Positions 27,814-36,258 of a stretch of 64,000 nucleotides of DNA are shown here, one piece after another. The notes under the pieces are model-generated. The model was given only the letters and a program-made list of their open reading frames with translations. It had not been told where the DNA came from and made no database searches. Origin of the DNA: Pseudomonas benzenivorans (lineage in GTDB: Bacteria > Pseudomonadota > Gammaproteobacteria > Pseudomonadales > Pseudomonadaceae). Position 1 is the stretch's first letter, and each line of letters begins with the position of its first letter. The stretch is from contig NZ_FNCT01000003.1 of assembly GCF_900100495.1 (NCBI RefSeq), positions 416,295-480,294 on the forward strand, in the 5' to 3' direction. The position numbers and the translations under genes are program-made.

Positions 27814-28749
27814 ATGGCTGGCATTCTCGACTCGGTAGATCAACGCACCCAGCTGGTGGGCGAGAATCGCCTGGAAATCCTGATGTTCCGCCTGGCCGGC
27901 CGCCAGTTGTTCGCGATCAACGTGTTCAAGGTGCAGGAAGTCCTGCAGATGCCCAAGTTGACGCTGATGCCGCATCGCCATCGCTTCGTCTGCGGGGTGG
28001 TCAACCTGCGCGGCCAGACCCTGCCGGTGATCGATCTGTCGCAAGCCATCGGCATGCGCCCGCAGGTTCCGGATGCGCGCAGCACCATCATCGTCACCGA
28101 GTACAACCGTTCGGTGCAGGCCTTCCTGGTCGGCGGCGTCGACCGGATCATCAACCTCAACTGGGAGTCCATCCTGCCGCCGCCCGGTGGCGCGGGACGC
28201 CAGCACTACTTGACGGCGATTACCAAGGTCGAGGAGCAGCTGGTGGAAATCATCGACGTGGAGAAGGTGCTGGCGGAGATCGTGCCGTACAACGCGAAGA
28301 TCTCCAGCGAGCGTCTCGCCGATCCGTTGCTGGAGCACGCCCGTGGTCGCGAGGTGTTGCTGGTCGATGACTCCAGCGTGGCGCTGGCGCAGTTGCGCGA
28401 CACCCTGTCGCAGTTGGGGATGAAGATGCACGTGGCGAGCGACGGCTTGAAAGGCCTGCAGCTGCTCAAGCAATGGGCGGACGCCGGCGAGGTACTGACC
28501 GACAAGCTGCTGATGGTCTTCACCGATGCGGAAATGCCGGAAATGGACGGTTATCGCCTGACCACGGAAATCCGCCAGGATCCACGCCTGAAGGACCTTT
28601 ATGTGGTGCTGCACACCTCGCTGTCCGGCAGTTTCAACGAGGCGATGGTGAAAAAGGTCGGTTGCGACAACTTCCTCTCCAAATTCCAGCCGGACAAGCT
28701 GGTCGAGGTGATCCGCGAGCGCTTGCGGCTGGATTGGCCGGACGCCTGA
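27814..28749 (+). CDS. CheV-like chemotaxis coupling protein (CheW-REC)
   Basis: 311 residues from ATG 27814 (TTGGAG eight to ten bases before). CheW domain (about 20-160: LEILMFRLAGRQLFAINVFK, FVCGVVNLRGQTLPVIDLSQ). C-terminal receiver with acidic D185/D186, phosphoacceptor D238 (FTDAEMPEMDG), T268 and K290. CheV couples chemoreceptors to CheA and is tuned by phosphorylation. No receptor or CheA is nearby, so it must join an array encoded elsewhere. It reads as the last of four signalling genes at 24-29 kb. Confidence 0.94.
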   Translation: MAGILDSVDQRTQLVGENRLEILMFRLAGRQLFAINVFKVQEVLQMPKLTLMPHRHRFVCGVVNLRGQTLPVIDLSQAIGMRPQVPDARSTIIVTEYNRSVQAFLVGGVDRIINLNWESILPPPGGAGRQHYLTAITKVEEQLVEIIDVEKVLAEIVPYNAKISSERLADPLLEHARGREVLLVDDSSVALAQLRDTLSQLGMKMHVASDGLKGLQLLKQWADAGEVLTDKLLMVFTDAEMPEMDGYRLTTEIRQDPRLKDLYVVLHTSLSGSFNEAMVKKVGCDNFLSKFQPDKLVEVIRERLRLDWPDA

Positions 28750-28757
28750 GCGCCCGC

Positions 28758-28904
28758 TAGCAGGCCGTTGAAAAACTACCTGCGTTGCCGATGCGTCGTT
28801 AAAAACAGGCTCAAAATGCTCATTTACAACACGTAAACTGCGCTTTTTCGCCTGTTTTTGCCTAAGCCTCGGCTGCCTCGCCTACGTTTTTCAACGGCCT
28901 GCTA
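28758..28904. repeat. Stop-codon-linked palindromic element, copy B (147 bases)
   Basis: Starts TAGCAGGCCGTTGAAAAACT and ends CGTTTTTCAACGGCCTGCTA. The last TA and the preceding C form, on the minus strand, the TAG stop of the DUF1499 gene. The middle holds AAATGCTCATTTACAACACG and TAAACTGCGCTTTTT, which is shared in diverged form with copy C. It separates the CheV-like gene from the convergent DUF1499 gene, fitting a terminator for both. Confidence 0.85.
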
Positions 28905-29387
28905 AGGCTGTTCGCCAAGGCGCCGGCGCAGGTGCTCGACGCGTTCGCGGTTGACGCCGAAATCCGCGTGGCCCAGGCGCGAGGCCGAGCGCACATCGAC
29001 CGCCTGTTCGCCGACCAGGAACTCCACATCGTCGATGAAGCGCAGCACCCGGCTGGTGAATTCGGCGCGCAGGTATTTCCCGTCCTGCGCCACCAGGCGC
29101 GCGCGCGGCTCGTTGGCCAGTATCGCGAGCAGGCGCGCCCGGGTCTGCTGCGGGCTGCCCGTCAGCGGCAGGGGCTCGACCCGATGAGCGGCGTCGCTGG
29201 CCTGGCTGCTGACACAGTTGGGCGAGGTCGGGCAGGGCGCCAGGCGGCCGCCGTGGACACCGAGGCTCTCCGGCGGGCTGCCGCTGCAGGCACCCAGCAG
29301 CAGGAGCAGCATCAGGCCGATCGAGGGCTTGTGAGCGCGCAGCCTTGCTCGTATAAGGGCGTTTTGCCGAAAGGAAGGTTGGCTCAT
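28902..29387 (-). CDS. DUF1499 lipoprotein
   Basis: 161 residues. Positive region RARLRAHKPS then hydrophobic LMLLLLLGAC with a lipobox Cys at 34. The mature part has LAPCPTSPNCVSSQ, ARLVAQDGKYLRAEFTSRVL, FIDDVEFLVG and VDVRSASRLGHADFGVNRER, all DUF1499 hallmarks. Function unknown. The N-terminus is long for a type II signal; the only other ATG (29312) would remove the positive region. The ATG at 29387 overlaps the MOSC start on the other strand. The TAG stop is the end of element copy B. Confidence 0.85.
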   Translation of the reverse strand: MSQPSFRQNALIRARLRAHKPSIGLMLLLLLGACSGSPPESLGVHGGRLAPCPTSPNCVSSQASDAAHRVEPLPLTGSPQQTRARLLAILANEPRARLVAQDGKYLRAEFTSRVLRFIDDVEFLVGEQAVDVRSASRLGHADFGVNRERVEHLRRRLGEQP

Positions 29388-30192
29388 GTTGCGTCTCTCG
29401 GGGTTGTACCGTTATCCGCTCAAGTCCGGCGTGGCCGAGCCCTTGAACCAGGCACGGCTGGATGCCCTGGGGCTGGCCGGTGACCGCCGCTGGATGGTAG
29501 TCGATGGCGAGAATGGGCGCTTCCTGACTCAGCGCTTGCTGCCGCAGATGACCCAGTTGCATGCCCGCTGGCAAGGCAGTGAGCAATTGCTGCTGCGCGC
29601 ACCGGGTATGCCCGATTTGCCGGTGGCACTGCCGGGCGAAGGCGCCGAACTGCGCGGCGTGACCATCTGGCGCGACAGCTTGCGCGTGCCGGATGCCGGG
29701 GATGAGGCGGCGGCGTGGCTGAGTCGCTTCCTCGGGCGTTCCTGTCGCCTGGTGCAAGTCCCCGCGGCCCGGGCGCGGCAAGTGGACACCGGCTATGCCG
29801 AAGTCGGCGACAAGGTGGCCTTTGCCGACGGTTTCCCTTTGTTGCTGATCGGTCAGGGCTCGCTGGACGATCTCTGCGCGCGGGTTGGTCGGCCGCTGGA
29901 AATGCTGCGTTTTCGGCCGAACCTGGTGGTCGAGGGCGCCGCGCCCTATGCCGAAGACGGCTGGAAACGTATCCGCGTCGGCGCGCTGGAGTTGCGGGTG
30001 GTCAAGGGCTGCTCGCGCTGCATCATGACCACCCTCGACCCGCAGACCGGCGCGCGCAGCGCCGATCGCGAACCGCTGGCGACCTTGCAGCATTACCGCC
30101 AGCGCGATGGCGAGGTGTATTTCGGCCAGAACCTGATCGCCTGCGGGGAAGGCGAGCTGAGCGTCGGCATGCCGGTCGAGGTGTTGGAGTAA
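29386..30192 (+). CDS. MOSC-domain protein (YcbX-like)
   Basis: 268 residues, starting at ATG 29386 with AAAGGAAGG 12-20 bases upstream. The N-terminal MOSC_N beta barrel (LRLSGLYRYPLKSGVAEPLN, GDRRWMVVDG) is followed by MOSC with FRPNLVVEGAAPYAEDGWKR and KGCSRCIMTTLD, where the first Cys is the conserved molybdenum-ligand position. YcbX/YiiM proteins detoxify N-hydroxylated base analogues with a molybdenum cofactor, to which the mobA/moaB/moeA genes at 15-18 kb contribute. There is no ferredoxin domain, unlike full YcbX, so it needs an external reductase. Confidence 0.88.
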   Translation: MLRLSGLYRYPLKSGVAEPLNQARLDALGLAGDRRWMVVDGENGRFLTQRLLPQMTQLHARWQGSEQLLLRAPGMPDLPVALPGEGAELRGVTIWRDSLRVPDAGDEAAAWLSRFLGRSCRLVQVPAARARQVDTGYAEVGDKVAFADGFPLLLIGQGSLDDLCARVGRPLEMLRFRPNLVVEGAAPYAEDGWKRIRVGALELRVVKGCSRCIMTTLDPQTGARSADREPLATLQHYRQRDGEVYFGQNLIACGEGELSVGMPVEVLE

Positions 30193-30232
30193 GCCGCGCC
30201 GCGCATCCCGCCTCGCCTGCAGCTGCTCCGGC

Positions 30233-32161
30233 CTATTGATCGTCGAAGTAGCGTTCGTGCCAGGCGATCAGTGGCTGCGGGGTATTCAGCTTCTGCCCGT
30301 AGATCACCGAGTAGGACAGCACGTTCTGCACGTATTGGCGCGTCTCATCGAACGGGATGTTCTCGATCCATACGTCGTAGGCCAGGTGGTCGGCGCCGCG
30401 TAGCCACTGGCGCACCCGGCCGGGGCCGGCATTGTAGGCGGCTGAGGCGAGCACGCGGTTGCCGTTGAACTGGCCGTAGATCTGGCTCAGGTAGGCGGCG
30501 CCGAGTTGGATATTGACCTCCGGACGATAGGCCAGCTGCGGCGAAGACAGCGGAATGCCGAAGCGCCGCGCGGTTTCCTTGGCGGTGGCCGGCATCAGCT
30601 GCATCAAGCCCATGGCGCCGACGGGAGATCTGGCATCGGCCATGAAGGCGCTTTCCTGGCGGGTGATGGCGAACACCCAGCTGGAATGCAGGCCGCGCTT
30701 TTTCGCTTCGAGGGTCAGCGGTTCGCGGTGGGCCATGGGGAAACGCACGTCCAGGTCGTCCCAATACTGCGCTTGGCTGATGCTGCGGATCGCCGGGAAG
30801 TACCAGCCCCGCTCATAGGCCAGGCGCGCCTGGGCGACCAGCTCGTCGCGGCTGAACAGGCGGCTGACGTGATACCACTCGCGCCGCCCATCGACGATCT
30901 GGCCGCGGTCATGGAACTCCAGGGCGCGGCGAATGCCGGCGGCGTTGCGGACCTTCTGCAGGGTCTTCGGATCCAGCGCCAAGGGCCGGTTGTTCAGCTG
31001 GTAAGGCGCCTTGAGCTGGTCGGCGGCCATGAAACCATAGAAGTCGCGTTCCTTGGCCAGGCCCTGATAGAGCGCTTGCGACGCCGCGCTGTTGGGTTGC
31101 GCCAGTTGCAGGCTGCGCGCCTGCCAATAGCGCCAGCGGTTGGTCTGGGCCAGCTCCGCGGGCATTTGCCGGGTCAGCAGGTGGGCTTCGTTCCAGCGAC
31201 CGAGGCGCAGCAACAGCCGTGCGCGCCATTCGCTGACGGTGTTGTCGCGCAGTTCCGGGTCGTATTGCGCCATGACCTGGAGCGCACGGGCATCGAAGCG
31301 CCTGGCCAGGGTCAGGCCGATTTCGCGGGCGATGGCGACTTTTTCGTCGCGGGAGAACTTCATCCGCTGGGCATAGGCTTCCAGCAGGCCCAGGGCCTTC
31401 TCCGGGTCCTGCCGGGCCAGGCGGCGCAGGCCGAGGCCGACCACATCGGCCATGGCCTGGTCGGCTGGGGCGAAGCGCGCGGTCTGGCTGAGGATCTGCG
31501 GTTTTTGCGCCACTTCGACCAGTAGCTTGCCGTGGTTGCTCAGGGTCGGCAGGCCCTTGATCAGGTAACTGGCCAGGCCATAGTTGCGCGCTTCGGCGGC
31601 CAGCTTGGCGCGTTGCCAGCGCTTGGCTTCGCTGAGTTGGCCGGTGCTCGCCCAGCGCTCGAACAGCCGGTCGCAAGCCTCCGGCTGGGATTTGCCGACC
31701 AGCCAGAGTTTTTCCGCAGTGGCATTGCCTTCGGCGGCCAGGCCGTGGCTCAGCTGGTATTGCCCGTACAGGCAATCCAGCTCGGTAAAGTTCAGCCCCG
31801 GGTCGTAGTGATTGACGAAGGTCTGCCACTCGCCGCGCTCGGCCAGCCAGCGCAGCCAGCGCAGCTTCATCCAACTGGCTTGCGGCAGGTCGCCGTGTTC
31901 GGCGAGGAATTTCTCGATCTCGTCGTTGCTCGCCCATTTCAGACGGGCGGTCAGTTCGTCGTAAGCCAGGTAGGGTTCCAGCGGGTAGTCGCGCAGCGCC
32001 TCGGCGTAGCGCCGATAGGGCCCGCTGTCGCCCTTGGCCAGCGCGCGTTTGGCTTCATCGTAATAGCGGCGCTGCTGGTCCAGGCTGGCCGCCTGGGTCG
32101 TACCGAGCATGGCGGCGCTGAGAAGGAAACAGGAGAACAGGCAAAGCAGGCGACCGCGCAT
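30233..32161 (-). CDS. slt: Soluble lytic murein transglycosylase Slt70
   Basis: 642 residues, normal for Slt. Signal peptide of about 25 residues (MRGRLLCLFSCFLLSAAMLG), then a long alpha-helical superhelical U-domain (about 30-440) and a C-terminal SLT domain. The catalytic Glu is E503 in FAITRQESAFM, followed by GAMGLMQLMPATAKETARRF and NIQLGAAYLSQIYGQFNGNR. It cleaves the beta-1,4 link of periplasmic peptidoglycan to 1,6-anhydro-muropeptides, which NagZ (47880) processes after import. Divergent from uup. Confidence 0.96.
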   Translation of the reverse strand: MRGRLLCLFSCFLLSAAMLGTTQAASLDQQRRYYDEAKRALAKGDSGPYRRYAEALRDYPLEPYLAYDELTARLKWASNDEIEKFLAEHGDLPQASWMKLRWLRWLAERGEWQTFVNHYDPGLNFTELDCLYGQYQLSHGLAAEGNATAEKLWLVGKSQPEACDRLFERWASTGQLSEAKRWQRAKLAAEARNYGLASYLIKGLPTLSNHGKLLVEVAQKPQILSQTARFAPADQAMADVVGLGLRRLARQDPEKALGLLEAYAQRMKFSRDEKVAIAREIGLTLARRFDARALQVMAQYDPELRDNTVSEWRARLLLRLGRWNEAHLLTRQMPAELAQTNRWRYWQARSLQLAQPNSAASQALYQGLAKERDFYGFMAADQLKAPYQLNNRPLALDPKTLQKVRNAAGIRRALEFHDRGQIVDGRREWYHVSRLFSRDELVAQARLAYERGWYFPAIRSISQAQYWDDLDVRFPMAHREPLTLEAKKRGLHSSWVFAITRQESAFMADARSPVGAMGLMQLMPATAKETARRFGIPLSSPQLAYRPEVNIQLGAAYLSQIYGQFNGNRVLASAAYNAGPGRVRQWLRGADHLAYDVWIENIPFDETRQYVQNVLSYSVIYGQKLNTPQPLIAWHERYFDDQ

Positions 32162-32474
32162 GACACTTCCGGACTGGACACTTGAGTGAGCGGCGGCAAA
32201 TCCGACGCCAGATACAGCTAGCTTAGCCTTTTGCCCGGGGATGGCGGAAGCCGGCTGCCGACTGGCGCATCGATGAAAAATGCCCGCAATGCCGGTGCGT
32301 ATCTCGGTTAGAATGCGCGCCCAGTTTTGCCGGGGCCTCGGGGTGTCGGCAAATTAGTTTGCGCGGTGATGAATCTCGGTAGAATAGGGCTTTTCGTGTA
32401 CTTTCAGGTTTGATTGTCGCTTTTTCCCGATGTTTCCTGCTTTTTCGTCACTCGCTGTATCGTCGAGGCGTGCC
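32162..32474. promoter_or_regulatory. Divergent slt/uup control region with two repeated -10-like boxes
   Basis: This 313-base gap holds no gene. Two stretches with the same context ATCTCGGT(T)AGAAT occur at 32301-32314 and 32373-32385; each ends in TAGAAT, a plausible -10 box for plus-strand transcription of uup. They could be tandem promoters. No clear -35 boxes or terminator for slt are seen. Confidence 0.45.
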
Positions 32475-34397
32475 ATGACCCTGCTCAAGTTCACCGATGT
32501 TTCCCTGGCCTACGGCGCCATGCCGCTGCTGGACAAGGTGTCTTGGCAGATTGCCCGTGGCGAACGGGTGTGCATCATCGGCCGCAATGGCACCGGCAAA
32601 TCGAGCATGATGAAGCTGGTCAAGGGTGATCAGAAACCCGATGACGGCGCGGTCTGGCGTGTGCCGGGGCTGAAGGTCGGCGAACTGCCGCAGGAGTTGC
32701 CGCGTGCCGACGAGCGTACGGTGTTCGACGTGGTCGCCGAAGGCCTGGATGGTGTCGGCGCGCTGCTCGCCGAGTACCACCACCTCAGCCAGAACATCCA
32801 CAACGAGGCCGATCTGGACAAGCTGATGCACGTCCAGCAGGACCTCGAAGCCCGTGACGGCTGGCGCCTGCAGCAATTGGTCGACAGCACTCTGAGCCGT
32901 TTGCAGCTGCCGGCGGACAAGACCCTGGCCGAGCTGTCCGGTGGCTGGCGCCGTCGCGTGCTGCTCGCCCAGGCCCTGGTGTCCGAGCCGGACCTGCTGC
33001 TGCTCGACGAACCCACCAACCACCTGGATATCGGCGCGATTGCCTGGCTGGAAGAAGCCTTGACCGACTTCCAGGGCGCCGTGCTGTTCATCACCCACGA
33101 CCGTTCCTTCCTGCAGAACCTGGCCACGCGCATCCTGGAACTGGATCGCGGCGGTCTGATCGACTGGAACGGCGACTACGCCAGCTTCCTGGTTCACAAG
33201 GAGGCCGTGCTGGCGGCGGAAGAGACCGCCAACGCGCTGTTCGACAAGCGCCTGGCCCAGGAAGAAGTGTGGATTCGTCAGGGCATCAAGGCTCGCCGCA
33301 CCCGTAACGAGGGCCGCGTACGTGCCCTGAAGGCCTTGCGCGTCGAGCGCAGTGAGCGCCGCGAGCGCACCGGCAAGGCGACGATTCAGCTGGAGTCCGC
33401 CGAGAAATCCGGCAAGCAGGTGATGGTGCTGGAGGACGTCAGCTTCGCCCACCCGGGCGGCCCGCTCCTGATCAAGGACTTCTCCATGGTCCTGCAACGC
33501 GGCGACCGCATCGGTCTGCTCGGCGCCAACGGCACCGGCAAGACCACGCTGCTCAAGCTGATGCTCGGGGGCTTGCAGCCTACCAGTGGCAGCGTGACCG
33601 AAGGCACGCGGATCGACGTGGCTTACTTCGATCAGTTGCGTCACCAGCTCGACCTGGAAAAGACCGTGATCGACAACGTCGCCGAGGGTCGCGACTTCAT
33701 CGAGATCGACGGCCAGAACCGCCACGTGTTGAGCTACCTGGGCGATTTCCTATTCAGCCCGCAGCGTGCGCGGACTCCGGTCAAGGCCCTGTCCGGTGGC
33801 GAGCGCGCGCGCCTGCTGTTGGCCAAGCTGTTCAGCAAGCCGGCCAACCTGCTGGTACTGGACGAGCCGACCAACGACCTCGACGTGGAGACCCTGGAAC
33901 TGCTCGAGGAGGTGCTGTTGACCTTCCCCGGGACCGTACTGATGGTCAGTCACGATCGTGCCTTCCTCGACAACGTGGTGACCAGCACCCTGGTGTTCGA
34001 GGGGGAGGGGCGGGTCCGCGAGTTCGTCGGCGGCTACCAGGACTGGTTGCGCCAGGGGGGCTCGCCGCGCCTGCTCGGCGTAGGCGAGAGCAAGGCGGGC
34101 AAGGCCGAGCTGGCTTCTGCGGTGGTCGCCCCGGCGCCTGCGGCGGTTGTGGCCGAACCTGCTGCGGCCCAGGCCGGGAAAAAGAAGCTCAGCTACAAGC
34201 TGCAGCGTGAGCTGGAGGCGATCCCGGGGCAGATCGATGGCGTCGAGTCGCAAATAGCCGCGCTGCAGCAGCAGATCGGCGATCCGGCGTTCTACCAGCA
34301 ACCGGCGGCGGCGACCGCAGAAGTGCTGGCACGCTTGCAGGGGCTGCAGCAGGAACTGGATCAGTTGGTGGAGCGCTGGGCCGAGCTGGAAGGCTGA
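32475..34397 (+). CDS. uup: ABC-F ATPase Uup
   Basis: 640 residues from ATG 32475. Two ABC domains in one chain: Walker A GRNGTGKSS and GANGTGKTT, signatures LSGGWRRR and LSGGERAR, and Walker B LLLLDEPTNHLD and LLVLDEPTNDLD. The linker RRTRNEGRVRALKALRVERS is the P-site tRNA interaction motif of ABC-F factors, and the C-terminal about 80 residues form the coiled coil typical of Uup (KLSYKLQRELEAIPGQI). No membrane part. Uup acts on ribosomes and affects transposon precise excision. An upstream in-frame ATG at 32430 lacks a ribosome-binding site. Confidence 0.93.
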   Translation: MTLLKFTDVSLAYGAMPLLDKVSWQIARGERVCIIGRNGTGKSSMMKLVKGDQKPDDGAVWRVPGLKVGELPQELPRADERTVFDVVAEGLDGVGALLAEYHHLSQNIHNEADLDKLMHVQQDLEARDGWRLQQLVDSTLSRLQLPADKTLAELSGGWRRRVLLAQALVSEPDLLLLDEPTNHLDIGAIAWLEEALTDFQGAVLFITHDRSFLQNLATRILELDRGGLIDWNGDYASFLVHKEAVLAAEETANALFDKRLAQEEVWIRQGIKARRTRNEGRVRALKALRVERSERRERTGKATIQLESAEKSGKQVMVLEDVSFAHPGGPLLIKDFSMVLQRGDRIGLLGANGTGKTTLLKLMLGGLQPTSGSVTEGTRIDVAYFDQLRHQLDLEKTVIDNVAEGRDFIEIDGQNRHVLSYLGDFLFSPQRARTPVKALSGGERARLLLAKLFSKPANLLVLDEPTNDLDVETLELLEEVLLTFPGTVLMVSHDRAFLDNVVTSTLVFEGEGRVREFVGGYQDWLRQGGSPRLLGVGESKAGKAELASAVVAPAPAAVVAEPAAAQAGKKKLSYKLQRELEAIPGQIDGVESQIAALQQQIGDPAFYQQPAAATAEVLARLQGLQQELDQLVERWAELEG

Positions 34398-34459
34398 GCG
34401 TTCGACGGCGCGACAGCTAACACGTGGATGGAACCTTAGGGAAACTGCCGGAGAAATGC

Positions 34460-35146
34460 ATGGCCATCGAGTACCGCATCAACCTCGACGACAATCATGA
34501 ATTCAGCTACCGAATCGAATTGGACCGTGCTCACGACCAGGCGCAGGCGCAGGCTGCGCCGAACTGGACCCGCCTGGAATACCAGCAGTGCAGTAATTGC
34601 CCGCTGAGCCGGAATACCTTCAGCCACTGCCCGGCGGCGGTCGACCTGCACCAGGTGATCGGGGACTTCCACGGGTTGCCGGCCTTCAAGAAAGCCAGGG
34701 TCTGGGTGCGTACGCCCGAGCGCGAATACACCAAGCAGGTTAGCCTGGAAGAGGGCTTGCGGGCCTTGCTCGGGGTGATCATGGCGACCAGCGCCTGTCC
34801 AGTGCTGGGCAAGCTCAGGCCGATGGCGCAGAACCACCTGCCGTTCGCCAACAACCAGGAGTTCATCCTGCGCGCGGTTTCGCTGTACCTGGCGCGGCAG
34901 TATTTCAATTTTCGCGAGGGGCGCCGTGCGGATTGGGAGTTGAAGGGGCTGGTGCGCATGTTCCAGCAGCTGCAACTGGTCAACCAGGCGTTCTGGCAGC
35001 GGATTCACGATACCTGCGAGGGCGATTCCAACCTCAAGGCCTTCCTGACCTTCTTCTCGCTGTCGTCGAGCATGACCTACTCGTTGGAAACCCAACTGCA
35101 GAAGATTCGACCGCTGGTGATGAGTGCCGGCGACAACTTCGAGTGA
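34460..35146 (+). CDS. Uncharacterised pseudomonad protein with CxxC-x9-C motif
   Basis: 228 residues from ATG 34460 (GGAGAAATGC upstream). I do not recognise a named domain. The N-terminus (MAIEYRINLDDNHEFSYRIE) is beta-like; then comes QCSNCPLS...HCPAA with C44, C47 and C57, and later a fourth cysteine C113 in TSACPVLGKLRPMAQNHLPF, which may form a metal site. The second half is helical (QEFILRAVSLYLARQYFNFR). No signal peptide. It follows uup by 62 bases and precedes a convergent UspA gene with a hairpin between. Confidence 0.7.
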   Translation: MAIEYRINLDDNHEFSYRIELDRAHDQAQAQAAPNWTRLEYQQCSNCPLSRNTFSHCPAAVDLHQVIGDFHGLPAFKKARVWVRTPEREYTKQVSLEEGLRALLGVIMATSACPVLGKLRPMAQNHLPFANNQEFILRAVSLYLARQYFNFREGRRADWELKGLVRMFQQLQLVNQAFWQRIHDTCEGDSNLKAFLTFFSLSSSMTYSLETQLQKIRPLVMSAGDNFE

Positions 35147-35152
35147 GGCCGG

Positions 35153-35181
35153 CGACGAATGATGCGGCCCATCATTCGTCG
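35153..35181. terminator. Hairpin between convergent genes
   Basis: CGACGAATGAT (35153-35163) and ATCATTCGTCG (35171-35181) are perfect 11-base inverted arms around a 7-base loop. It lies between the stop codons of the plus-strand CxxC protein and the minus-strand UspA gene. No long T-tract follows, so it may be a pause or RNA-end protection site rather than a strong terminator. Confidence 0.6.
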
Positions 35182-35190
35182 GTGTTGCGG

Positions 35191-35631
35191 TTATTCCGGT
35201 TTTTTCAGGCGTACGGCCAAGACATCGCAGGGTGCGCCATGCAACACGTCATTGGCGGTGGAGCCGAGCAGCAGCGCCAGGCCGTGGCGACCATGGCTGC
35301 CGACGATGATCAGGTCGCAGCCCTGTTCCTCTGCCAGCCGATGAATTTCCTGGCGCGGCTGGCCGTAGGCCAGATGGCGTTGATCGGCGCCGAGTTCCGG
35401 GTATTTCCCGGCAAAGCTGTCCAGCCGTTCGCGGGCTTGGTCGAATTGCTGTTGCTGCAACATCGACAGATCCATCGGCACATCGCCGCCAAAGGCCATG
35501 GCCATGGGTTCGACGATATGCACCACGGACAGTTTTGCGTTGCAGTTGGCGGCCAGTTTCTGCGCGCGGTGCATGACCGGGTCGCATTCCTCGGTTAGGT
35601 CGACAGCGACCAGGATGTGCTGGTAGGGCAT
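35191..35631 (-). CDS. Universal stress protein, UspA family
   Basis: 146 residues. YQHILVAVDLTEECDPVMHR is the first strand and ATP loop, and IIVGSHGRHGLALLLGSTAN contains the G-x2-G-x9-G-S nucleotide-binding motif. It belongs to the ATP-binding class. Single domain, no signal peptide. UspA proteins protect against stress and anaerobic survival; this one matches the gene next to the PA3018 region in P. aeruginosa. No clear Anr box was found upstream. Confidence 0.93.
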   Translation of the reverse strand: MPYQHILVAVDLTEECDPVMHRAQKLAANCNAKLSVVHIVEPMAMAFGGDVPMDLSMLQQQQFDQARERLDSFAGKYPELGADQRHLAYGQPRQEIHRLAEEQGCDLIIVGSHGRHGLALLLGSTANDVLHGAPCDVLAVRLKKPE

Positions 35632-35717
35632 GGGTTACTCCTTCTAAGGGTGACCGATGATTCAAGTATGGCTGCGTTGAGCGCTTTGGGCAGGTTTTTG
35701 CCTGCGAGATAAACCTT

Positions 35718-36155
35718 ATGACCCCATGGATAGTGTTGTTGCTCCTGGCCTTGGTGCTCAGCCCACTGTCCTGGCTGATGCCATCGCGGCATCAGCGTGG
35801 ACGGATGGATGTACGTTTGCAAGCCCGGCGCATGGGGGTGGCGATGCAACTGGCGCCGCAGGAATGGCCGCACTGGTTGGCGCAGGAGCCACCAAACCCG
35901 TGCCCGCAATACCATCGGGCGCGGCGTCGGGGGCAGCGGGATTGTTGGTGTTACTGGCAGGCCGAGCCGGGCAAGTGGCTGAATCAGTGGCGTGAACCCT
36001 GCGGCGATGCGTCTTTGGCTGAGCAGCTCGCGGCGTTGCCGGGCGACGTGTTCAAGGCCGAGGCTACTGCGCAGATGGTCGCGCTGTGTTGGGGGGAGCG
36101 GGCGCAACCCGACGCGTTGCAGAAAATTGCCGATTTCTTGCAGGCGCACGCCTGA
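35718..36155 (+). CDS. Small membrane-anchored protein, uncharacterised
   Basis: 145 residues. MTPWIVLLLLALVLSPLSWL is a single N-terminal membrane helix with the rest positively charged: RHQRGRMDVRLQARRMGVAM, then a Cys/Trp-rich patch PCPQYHR...DCWCYWQ, and a helical C-terminus. No named domain recognised. It lies between the divergent UspA gene and the terminator/element region. The 87 bases upstream hold no obvious promoter other than TTTTGCC-like A/T patches. Confidence 0.7.
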   Translation: MTPWIVLLLLALVLSPLSWLMPSRHQRGRMDVRLQARRMGVAMQLAPQEWPHWLAQEPPNPCPQYHRARRRGQRDCWCYWQAEPGKWLNQWREPCGDASLAEQLAALPGDVFKAEATAQMVALCWGERAQPDALQKIADFLQAHA

Positions 36156-36170
36156 GCGCCCCAGGCAGCA

Positions 36171-36196
36171 AAGAAAAACCCGGTGCAAGCACCGGG
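36171..36196 (-). terminator. Intrinsic terminator for minus-strand transcription
   Basis: Stem CCCGGTGC-AA-GCACCGGG (36179-36196); read on the minus strand it is followed by TTTTTCTTT (36178-36170). It would stop transcription from the 36446-37264 gene after it crosses palindromic element C. Confidence 0.8.
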
Positions 36197-36258
36197 CTGG
36201 AAAAGCGGCCAGGCAGGCCGGAAAAGCGGTGTGCATCTGCGGCAGGCGCTGCCGAGCT

